From NCBI GenBank assembly GCA_017965685.1, contig JAGCPM010000156.1, positions 1 through 5,806 on the forward strand: a stretch of 5,806 bases of DNA, given 5' to 3'. The stretch is from Kiritimatiellia bacterium (lineage in GTDB: Bacteria > Verrucomicrobiota > Kiritimatiellia > RFP12 > UBA1067). A program made the position numbers and the translations under genes. The notes under the pieces were generated by a model. That model made no database searches. It was not told where the DNA came from and worked only from the letters and a program-made list of their open reading frames with translations. Of this stretch, positions 1 through 5,358 are shown one piece after another. Position 1 is the stretch's first letter. Every line of letters starts with the position of its first letter.

Positions 1-2
1 GG

Positions 3-695
3 TCTCCGCAGCGCGCGGCGACCGATGCCGGGGAAGAAGTCGGTGAGAACCCGAAACTTATAGCCGACGCGGGTGAAAACGCCCTGAAGGCCAGAATCGC
101 CGAACTCGAGGCGAAGTTGGCCGAACGCGATGCCGCAGCTGGGGAGATTTCAGAGGAGGTGGCCGTCCAGCCCGCCGAAGAGAATCTTTCGCCCGAAGAG
201 AGCCGCCGCCGCATGCACGCGAAAATGCGCGAAGGTTTCGAGAAATGGCGCGCGGAGCATCCCGAAGAATTCGCTCGCATGCAAGAGCACAGAAAACAGA
301 TGGTCGCGCGCCGCAAGGAGAGGATGCGCTCGAGCCGCGAATTTCTTGAATCTGTCGATTCGTCGCGCATGACTGCCGAAGAGCGCGAAACGCACGAACA
401 GCTGCAGTCCCTCCTTTCTCAAAAGGAAGAGATCGAAGCCAAAATCAACGCCCTTGATCCCATTGAGAACGACGAAGAGTTCCCCGCCCTGATTGAGCGC
501 CTGCATAACATCGACATGGAAATGCGCGAACTTAACGGTCTCGAGAGGGATGTTCTTCTGCGCGCGACTGCGGAGGAACTCGGCTATTCGGGCGAAGATG
601 CCGAAGCCGTCGTATTTACCGTCAAGGAGATATACGAGGCGACTCAGGGCGGAATGCACGGCCCGCCGCCTCCTGGAGGGCCTGGCCCCAGATGA
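3..695 (+). CDS. Uncharacterised charged coiled-coil protein, 5' end missing
   Basis: The reading frame is open to the left window edge, so only the last 230 residues are visible and the true start lies upstream. An in-frame TTG at 117 is not needed as a start, because 38 codons upstream of it already read as sensible protein. The visible part is very rich in Glu, Arg and Lys. A short heptad pattern (L28, I32, L35, L39 of the visible part, around LKARIAELEAKL) and further helical charged segments suggest coiled coil. The C-terminus ends in a Gly/Pro tail containing PPPP. No catalytic motif is seen. A signal peptide cannot be judged because the N-terminus is absent. The mix of a charged helical body and a Gly/Pro tail loosely resembles exported Spy/CpxP-like or other envelope helical proteins, but I do not recognise the family. 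Its stop overlaps the next gene's start (ATGA), indicating co-transcription with the U32-like gene. Confidence 0.75.
   Translation, partial: SPQRAATDAGEEVGENPKLIADAGENALKARIAELEAKLAERDAAAGEISEEVAVQPAEENLSPEESRRRMHAKMREGFEKWRAEHPEEFARMQEHRKQMVARRKERMRSSREFLESVDSSRMTAEERETHEQLQSLLSQKEEIEAKINALDPIENDEEFPALIERLHNIDMEMRELNGLERDVLLRATAEELGYSGEDAEAVVFTVKEIYEATQGGMHGPPPPGGPGPR
660..682 (+). promoter_or_regulatory. Ribosome binding site of the U32-like gene, inside a possible GC stem
   Basis: GGAGGG at 675-680 is the only Shine-Dalgarno-like element before the ATG at 692, with a rather long 11-base gap. GGCCC (660-664) can pair with GGGCC (678-682), which would hide part of this site. A ribosome finishing the upstream gene would open the stem, consistent with translational coupling through the ATGA overlap. 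The site is visible in sequence; the folding and the coupling are inferred. Confidence 0.35.
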
Positions 696-1690
696 AGCGC
701 TCTCTCGCAGTAGGGCATTTCTTCAACGCTCCTTTCGTCGAGGCGTGTTCCAGGCATGTCGAGCGCATCCGCGAAGTGTTTTTCGCATGGCCGGGCGTTC
801 TCAGCTGCCGACCCGCGCCGGAGTTTACGCCAGAGCTGCGCGAGAGGATGGTCGCAGACTTGAAGTGGGCGAGGGGGAATGGAATCCTTCTCGACACTCT
901 TTTCAACTGCAACTGCTACGGCGATATCGCGATATCGGAGGAACTCGCCGACTTTGCCGGGCGCATTCTTCGCGAGATGGACGCGGAAGGGCTCTTCCCC
1001 GACATAGTAACGACAACTTCGCCCTTTCTCGCCACGGTTTTCCGGCGGCGTTTCCCGGCTCTCAAGATACGCCTCAGCGTAAACATGCGCGTCCACGGCA
1101 CGGTCGGTTTCGAGCCGGTGATGGAGCTTTTCGATTCGTTCTACGCGTCGCGCGAACGCCATCGCGAGCTCGATTGGCTCGCCGCCCTCTCGAAGTGGGC
1201 AAAGGATAACGGAAAGGTTCTCGGCATTCAGGCGAACTCGGGGTGCATACGGCAGTGCCCATACCAGACGTTCCATGACAATATGCACGGACACGACCGC
1301 CTGCGCCAGTCGAAGGAGGGGGAGAAGTTCGGCTTTTCCGTCTTCATCTGCAAGGAAAACTACGCGCGCGGGCGGTATGAGGACTTTCTGCGTTCGACGT
1401 GGATACGTCCCGAAGATCTTCCCGAGTACGAGAAATATGTCGATGTCGTCAAGCTCGCCACGCGCCGCCATCCGCATCCGGTCGAGGTGCTTGACGCATA
1501 CGCGACATGTTCGTACGACGGCAATCTTGCCGATCTGATGGACGCGTGCCACATTTTTCCGAAGAGTTTCGACAACCGGTCTTTCGATGCCGTGCCTGCC
1601 CTGTGGCGCGACGTTCGCGGATGCAGGTCGGCGAACGATTGCACGCACTGCGGAAAATGCGCCGCTCTGATGAAAGAGGTGTTCAAATGA
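692..1690 (+). CDS. U32-like (PrtC/UbiU/TrhP-related) putative Fe-S protein
   Basis: The 332-residue protein looks like a TIM-barrel protein of the peptidase U32 superfamily. A strand ending in RLSVNM (127-132), a FDSFYASRE segment (147-155), and ANSGCIRQCPYQTFHDN (181-197) match the way U32 proteins place conserved cysteines and a histidine after the barrel core. There are 13 cysteines: 19, 39, 73, 75, 185, 189, 220, 273, 286, 311, 317, 320 and 323. The last four form a compact C-x5-C-x2-C-x2-C cluster (CRSANDCTHCGKC), suited to binding an Fe-S cluster. Characterised U32 members (UbiU/UbiV, TrhP, RlhA) act in oxygen-independent or prephenate-linked hydroxylation and carry Fe-S clusters, while some older members were called collagenases. 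No signal peptide is seen, so it is probably cytoplasmic. ATGA overlaps on both sides place it in an operon with a coiled-coil gene and an O-methyltransferase. The substrate is unknown. Superfamily placement is moderately sure; a hydroxylase role is inference. Confidence 0.68.
   Translation: MKRSLAVGHFFNAPFVEACSRHVERIREVFFAWPGVLSCRPAPEFTPELRERMVADLKWARGNGILLDTLFNCNCYGDIAISEELADFAGRILREMDAEGLFPDIVTTTSPFLATVFRRRFPALKIRLSVNMRVHGTVGFEPVMELFDSFYASRERHRELDWLAALSKWAKDNGKVLGIQANSGCIRQCPYQTFHDNMHGHDRLRQSKEGEKFGFSVFICKENYARGRYEDFLRSTWIRPEDLPEYEKYVDVVKLATRRHPHPVEVLDAYATCSYDGNLADLMDACHIFPKSFDNRSFDAVPALWRDVRGCRSANDCTHCGKCAALMKEVFK
922..937 (+). repeat. Tandem 8-base palindrome forming a 16-base perfect palindrome
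   Basis: CGATATCG occurs twice back to back inside the U32-like gene, so the whole 16 bases are also a perfect palindrome. It encodes part of the GDIAIS segment (residues 77-82). It probably arises from the codons of a constrained protein stretch, but it is exact and stands out by eye. Confidence 0.6.
1672..1680 (+). promoter_or_regulatory. Ribosome binding site that sets the methyltransferase start
   Basis: GAAAGAGGT ends 6 bases before the ATG at 1687, and its GAGG core (1676-1679) is 7 bases away. The same frame is open for 60 codons upstream (from 1507), but that extension lies wholly within the U32-like gene. The Shine-Dalgarno site plus the ATGA overlap make 1687 the better start. Confidence 0.7.
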
Positions 1691-2691
1691 AATCCATCCA
1701 GGATATAGTTGATCTTGCAAGCGCGTACTATGGTAGCGCGCTTCTTTTCGCCGCGATAGACCTGGACGTCTTCGCGAAGGTCGAATCGGGCGAACTCGCT
1801 GAGGAAAAGTCGCTCAGGCGTGAAATGCGCCTCATACTCGCCGGGTGCGTAGCCGAAGGCCTGCTGCTAAAGGAGAATGGCCGCTATTCCAACACTCCTG
1901 CCGGAAAGATGGCCCTCATCCAAGGCGCGAAAGCCGATCTTACGAAGGCTATCCGCTACAATCGCGACGTGTATCCGGCGTGGGGCCGCCTGAAGGAATT
2001 CGGCGAGACGGGCCGTTCGGTCGAGAGGCCCGAAATCCACATGGGCGAGAATGCCGCGAGGACGAAGGCTTTTGCGGCGTCGATGTTCGGAAGGGCCATG
2101 GGCATCGGAAGGGGAGTTGTCCCGATGCTTGGCGCGCTGGAGGGACGCATCCTCGATCTTGCCGGCGGACCCGCCGCGTACGCGATATTGATGTGCCAGG
2201 CGAATCCTTCCGCGACATGCGTCACTGTGGACGTTCCCGCAATCAGCTGCGAAGCGGCGGAGTATGTTGCCAAGTTCGCCCTCTCCGGCCGCATTGAATG
2301 CCGCGCCGGCGACTATCATACGGACGATTACGGAGAAGGCGTCTACGATGCCGTCACCATCTTCGGCGCGCTACATCAGGAATCTCCTTCGGATATTGTC
2401 TCGATCCTCTCCCGCGCGAACAAGGCTCTCAAAAAGGGCGGCAGGGTGTTCGTGCTAGACATGATGACGGACGAAACACACACGGCGCCGAAGTTTTCCG
2501 CGCTTTTCGCCCTGAACATGGCGCTCACGACCGAAAACGGCTGGGTCTTTTCCGATTCCGAGCTCAAGGGCTGGATGCGAGAGGCCGGGTTTGAGCCCGG
2601 CGAGACCGTTAAGGTCCCGCCTCCGATGCCGCATTGGCTCGTCACGGCAAAAAAGCCGGCATCTCTTCCGCCCTCTGCCGCAATAATGTAG
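1687..2691 (+). CDS. SAM-dependent O-methyltransferase, plant-type small-molecule family
   Basis: The 334-residue protein has the two-part layout of the Methyltransf_2 / acetylserotonin O-methyltransferase-like family. The N-terminal winged-helix dimerisation region (about 1-85) begins with the typical VDLASAYYGSALLFAAIDLDVF stretch, here running from residue 8. The catalytic Rossmann domain follows (about 120-322). SAM-binding motif I is ILDLAGGPAAYA (155-166), where most relatives have a DxGGGxG form. D182 ends strand 2 (VTVDVP), where the ribose is normally bound. D209 lies in the AGDYHTD segment, H230 in GALHQ sits where plant enzymes carry the catalytic histidine, and LKKGGRVFVLDMM (248-260) is the usual late strand. 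These enzymes transfer methyl from SAM to hydroxyls of small aromatic or quinone-like molecules. The final 12 or so residues (ASLPPSAAIM) look like an unstructured tail. The ATGA overlap with the U32-like gene suggests the two act in one pathway. The substrate cannot be read from the sequence. Confidence 0.85.
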   Translation: MKSIQDIVDLASAYYGSALLFAAIDLDVFAKVESGELAEEKSLRREMRLILAGCVAEGLLLKENGRYSNTPAGKMALIQGAKADLTKAIRYNRDVYPAWGRLKEFGETGRSVERPEIHMGENAARTKAFAASMFGRAMGIGRGVVPMLGALEGRILDLAGGPAAYAILMCQANPSATCVTVDVPAISCEAAEYVAKFALSGRIECRAGDYHTDDYGEGVYDAVTIFGALHQESPSDIVSILSRANKALKKGGRVFVLDMMTDETHTAPKFSALFALNMALTTENGWVFSDSELKGWMREAGFEPGETVKVPPPMPHWLVTAKKPASLPPSAAIM

Positions 2692-2704
2692 CATCAACGC
2701 TACA
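2687..2704 (+). repeat. Small hairpin at the methyltransferase / hsdM junction
   Basis: TGTAGC (2687-2692) and GCTACA (2699-2704) are perfect complements separated by the 6-base loop ATCAAC, and the left arm includes the methyltransferase stop codon. There is no T run after it, so it does not look like an intrinsic terminator. The 28-base gap it lies in is the only intergenic space in the window. No convincing -35/-10 pair is seen; AATAAT at 2682-2687 lacks a partner. Confidence 0.45.
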
Positions 2705-2719
2705 CGAAAGAATGGAAAG

Positions 2720-4282
2720 ATGAAAGAGCAGGAACGCGAAGAACTTCACCGCACGATATGGTCGATTGCTAACGACCTCAGGGGCGCGGTTGACGGATGG
2801 GATTTCAAGCAGTATGTCCTCGGCATGCTCTTTTACCGCTACATCTCCGAGAACCTTGCCTCGTATGTGAACCGCGGCGAATGGGACGCGGGAAACAAAT
2901 CGTTTGAATACGCGAAGCTGACCGACCGCGAAGCCGAGTCTGCGAGGCGCGACCTCGTGAGCGTCAAGGGCTTCTTCATCCTTCCAAGCCAGCTCTTCTC
3001 GAATGTGCGAGAGAAAGCGGCGAAAGACGAGAACCTGAACGAGACCTTGAGCGGCGTCTTTCGCGCAATTGAGGACAGCGCGCGCGGCACCGAGAGCGAA
3101 AGCGACTTCGCCGGACTCTTCGACGATATCGATGTAAACTCGAAGAAACTCGGCGCGACGGTGGAGCAGCGCAACGACCGTCTCGTGAAACTCATGAACG
3201 GCGTCGGCGAGATGAAGCTCGGCGACTACAAGGACAACACGATCGACGCGTTCGGCGACGCCTATGAGTTCCTAATGGGCATGTATGCCTCGAACGCCGG
3301 CAAGTCCGGCGGCGAGTTCTTCACGCCGCAGGAAGTAAGCGAACTTCTGACGCGTCTTGCCGTTGGTGACAAGAAGGAAGTCAACAAGGTTTACGATCCG
3401 GCATGTGGCTCGGGGTCGCTTCTTCTCAAGGCGGCGAAGGTTCTCGGCAAGGAGCATGTGCGTCTCGGCTTCTTCGGGCAGGAGATAAACATAACGACCT
3501 ACAACCTCTGCCGCATCAACATGTTCCTGCACGACATCGACTATGACAAGTTCGATATCGCGCTCGGTGACACGCTGACACCACCGCAGCATTGGGATGA
3601 CCAGCCGTTCGAGGTGATCGTTTCTAATCCGCCGTACTCGATCCACTGGGAAGGTGACGCGGACGCGACGCTCATCAACGACCCGCGTTTCTCGCCAGCC
3701 GGAGTCCTCGCACCGAAGTCGAAGGCGGATCTCGCGTTCATCATGCACTCGCTCGCGTTCCTTGCGACGAACGGCACGGCGGCGATAGTCTGCTTCCCTG
3801 GCATCATGTATCGCGGCGGCGCGGAGAGGAAGATTCGCCAGTATCTCGTCGACAACAACTATGTCGATGCCGTGATACAGCTTCCCGACAACCTTTTCTT
3901 CGGCACCTCGATTGCGACCTGCATCATGGTGATGAAGAAGGGCAAGCGCGACAATGCCGTTCTTTTCGTCGACGCGAGCGAGGAGTGCGTGAAGGTCACG
4001 AACAACAACAAGCTGACCGAGGTCAACATCAAGAGCATACTTGCGCTCGTTGAGGAACGTAAGGAAAAGGTCGAGCACCGCTCGCGGCTCGTGCATCGAG
4101 ACGAAATCGCCGAGAATGACTTTAACCTTTCGGTCTCCACATACGTCGAGCAAAAGGACACGCGCGAGAAGGTTGATATCGTGAAACTCGAGGCCGAACT
4201 GAAGGAAATCGTCGAGCGAGAGACGAAACTACGCGCCGCTATCGACAAGATCGTAGCAGAGCTAAGGGGAGGTGTTGGATGA
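2720..4282 (+). CDS. hsdM: Type I restriction-modification DNA methyltransferase subunit (HsdM), EcoR124I-like
   Basis: HsdM provides the adenine-N6 methyltransferase of a type I restriction-modification complex and works as M2S with HsdS. The 520-residue length equals that of EcoR124I HsdM. The N-terminal helical HsdM_N region (about 5-150) contains WDFKQYVLGMLFYRYISENL (27-46), typical of this branch. The methyltransferase domain follows: GGEFFTP (197-203), SAM-binding motif I DPACGSGSLL (226-235), FGQEIN (252-257) and GDTL (283-286), then catalytic motif IV NPPY (303-306), which marks adenine-N6 enzymes. The C-terminal 60 or so residues are a charged helix (VDIVKLEAELKEIVERE) of the kind that contacts HsdS. 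All key motifs are intact, so the enzyme should be active. The start has only a weak ribosome site (GAAAG at 2706-2710), but the N-terminus aligns with known family members. The stop overlaps the start of the nuclease gene (ATGA). Confidence 0.96.
   Translation: MKEQEREELHRTIWSIANDLRGAVDGWDFKQYVLGMLFYRYISENLASYVNRGEWDAGNKSFEYAKLTDREAESARRDLVSVKGFFILPSQLFSNVREKAAKDENLNETLSGVFRAIEDSARGTESESDFAGLFDDIDVNSKKLGATVEQRNDRLVKLMNGVGEMKLGDYKDNTIDAFGDAYEFLMGMYASNAGKSGGEFFTPQEVSELLTRLAVGDKKEVNKVYDPACGSGSLLLKAAKVLGKEHVRLGFFGQEINITTYNLCRINMFLHDIDYDKFDIALGDTLTPPQHWDDQPFEVIVSNPPYSIHWEGDADATLINDPRFSPAGVLAPKSKADLAFIMHSLAFLATNGTAAIVCFPGIMYRGGAERKIRQYLVDNNYVDAVIQLPDNLFFGTSIATCIMVMKKGKRDNAVLFVDASEECVKVTNNNKLTEVNIKSILALVEERKEKVEHRSRLVHRDEIAENDFNLSVSTYVEQKDTREKVDIVKLEAELKEIVERETKLRAAIDKIVAELRGGVG
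4264..4273 (+). promoter_or_regulatory. Strong ribosome binding site of the nuclease gene
   Basis: AAGGGGAGGT, with GGAGG at 4268-4272, lies 6 bases before the ATG at 4279. It is the best Shine-Dalgarno sequence in the window. It supports 4279 as the start over the in-frame ATG at 4339 (residue 21), which has no such site. It suggests the nuclease is translated well in its own right, not only by coupling to hsdM. Confidence 0.8.
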
Positions 4283-5358
4283 AAGGTGGTAAGAAAAAAG
4301 TGGTAAGAAAAGGTGGTAAGAAAACAGCTGGCCTCCTGATGCCGTCTCGGCGAATTTCTATCTCCGAAGCAGACTACCAGATGCTGTTGGAGACTGCTGT
4401 TGCGCAGATATCTGGAGCCAGGAGTGCGCTGGCCGTCCAAGTTAATGCTTCGGCCATGTCGGTTTATTGGAATCTAGGCAAACTTCTACACGATCGCAAG
4501 GTGGAAGGCGGGTATGGCAGCGGTGTAGTCCCCAGACTGTCGCGCGACTTGAAGGTTCGATTCCCAGAAATGGGACTTTCTCCGCGCAACATGTGGAACA
4601 TGAAGCTCTTTTACGAACGGTATGCCAAGTCAGGCAAGAAACTGCTACAAGCTGTAGCAGTTTTAAGGTGGGGGCATAATCTACTTCTTCTGAACAAGAA
4701 GCTTTCGGACGCCGAGACTTTGTATTATGCGTCAGAATGCGCGGCAGGTAACTGGAACCGCGACATGCTGCTCAACGCCGTCAAGATGAAAATGCATGTC
4801 ATGTCCGGTTCGCGAAGGGCCGGAGCCAACAACTTCAAGAACACCTTGCCTGCGGTACAGGCTTCAATGGCCGCCGATCTTCTGAAGGACACGTATAACC
4901 TTGGGTTTCTCGGATTGACCGAGCCGGTAGCGGAGCGTGAACTGGAAAGGCGGCTGATCGAGAAGATCAAGGTCTTCATGCTTGAACTTGGCAGGGGATT
5001 TGCCTACATTGGCAATCAGTATCGGCTTGAATACAACGGCAAGGAGTATTTTGTCGATATGCTCTTTTCTAACCGGAAGTTAAACTGCCTTGTCGCAATA
5101 GATCTGAAGATCGGCGAGTTTAAGAGTGAGTATGTGGGGAAGATGAATTTCTACCTCTCGCTCCTTGACAAGTTGGAAAGAGAGGAACGCGAGAACAGGT
5201 CGATAGGCATCATACTTTGTGCGGAAAAGGATCGTCTTGACGTGGAGCTTGCATTGCAGGACGTCAACAAACCAATAGCGGTCAGCGATTATGAGCTTTT
5301 CATTCCGCAGAAAGAGCTTCAAGCGCTGGTCTTGAGTGAAATGAAAGCCATGTCATGA
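4279..5358 (+). CDS. DUF1016 / YhcG-family PD-(D/E)XK nuclease
   Basis: The 359-residue protein has the DUF1016 two-domain layout. The N-terminal helical domain (about 30-180) carries YWNLGKLL (63-70), YGSGVVPRLSRDL (79-91), FPEMGLSPRNMWNMKLFY (95-112) and RWGHNLLLL (130-138). The C-terminal nuclease-like domain (about 195-350) carries E228 in its first helix, D260 in YFVDML, D275 and K277 in AIDLKIGEF, and VGKMNFYLSLLD (286-297), which together give a D...DxK active site of PD-(D/E)XK type. Family members are mostly uncharacterised and often accompany restriction systems. Residues 1-20 are a Lys/Gly-rich extension (GGKK, RKGGKK) encoded by a 12-base repeat, which may bind DNA or simply be disordered. 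The gene lies between hsdM and hsdS with ATGA overlaps on both sides, so its product probably acts with or modulates the type I complex. It could be an accessory nuclease, but no direct function is shown. Confidence 0.92.
   Translation: MKGGKKKVVRKGGKKTAGLLMPSRRISISEADYQMLLETAVAQISGARSALAVQVNASAMSVYWNLGKLLHDRKVEGGYGSGVVPRLSRDLKVRFPEMGLSPRNMWNMKLFYERYAKSGKKLLQAVAVLRWGHNLLLLNKKLSDAETLYYASECAAGNWNRDMLLNAVKMKMHVMSGSRRAGANNFKNTLPAVQASMAADLLKDTYNLGFLGLTEPVAERELERRLIEKIKVFMLELGRGFAYIGNQYRLEYNGKEYFVDMLFSNRKLNCLVAIDLKIGEFKSEYVGKMNFYLSLLDKLEREERENRSIGIILCAEKDRLDVELALQDVNKPIAVSDYELFIPQKELQALVLSEMKAMS
4286..4324 (+). repeat. Three near-tandem copies of GTGGTAAGAAAA
   Basis: Exact 12-base copies lie at 4286-4297, 4300-4311 and 4313-4324, with start-to-start steps of 14 and 13 bases. 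They sit just after the nuclease start codon. Copies 1 and 3 are read in the same codon phase (GGT GGT AAG AAA), while copy 2 is read in another (GTG GTA AGA AAA). Gain or loss of one step would therefore shift the frame of the nuclease gene. Confidence 0.9.
4638..4664 (+). repeat. Perfect hairpin with short T tract inside the nuclease gene
   Basis: AAACTGCTACA (4639-4649) and TGTAGCAGTTT (4653-4663) are exact complements, 11 bp with a 3-base AGC loop. A further G-T pair (4638/4664) is possible, and the run TTTT spans 4661-4664. The shape resembles a weak intrinsic terminator or attenuator, but the stem has only four G-C pairs and the T tract is short and mostly within the stem. It lies in codons for a conserved part of DUF1016 (LLQAVAVL), so chance is possible. 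Confidence 0.5.

Noticed and set aside
1507..1686. 60-codon N-terminal extension of the O-methyltransferase
   Set aside because: It lies inside the U32-like gene, is Arg/Cys-rich and unlike the family, and the ATG at 1687 has a good ribosome site and is where the dimerisation domain begins.
644..1720. Long minus-strand open frame (358 codons) opposite the U32-like gene
   Set aside because: It mirrors the codon structure of a GC-rich gene, has no recognisable domain, and is fully covered by a well-supported plus-strand gene.
2645..2658. CGGC / GCCG inverted repeat around an A6 run near the methyltransferase end
   Set aside because: Only a 4-bp stem inside coding sequence and no T tract, so not a terminator.
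2712..2723. Tiny open frame ATG GAA AGA TGA overlapping the hsdM start
   Set aside because: Three codons with no ribosome site of its own; most likely chance, though it ends in an ATGA overlap with hsdM.
3272..4153. Minus-strand open frame (293 codons) opposite hsdM
   Set aside because: hsdM is certain here. The opposite frame is low-complexity in Arg/Val/Leu and is explained by stop-codon avoidance in GC-rich sequence.
4294..4300. AAAAAAG heptamer resembling the dnaX -1 frameshift site
   Set aside because: Codons here are AAA (4294) and AAA (4297) followed by GTG, so the heptamer is not in the A-AAA-AAG phase needed, and no stimulatory structure is evident right after it.
4804..4824. TCCGG / CCGGA inverted repeat around TTCGCGAA in the nuclease gene
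   Set aside because: Short 5-bp stem with an 11-base loop in coding sequence; expected by chance in GC-rich DNA.
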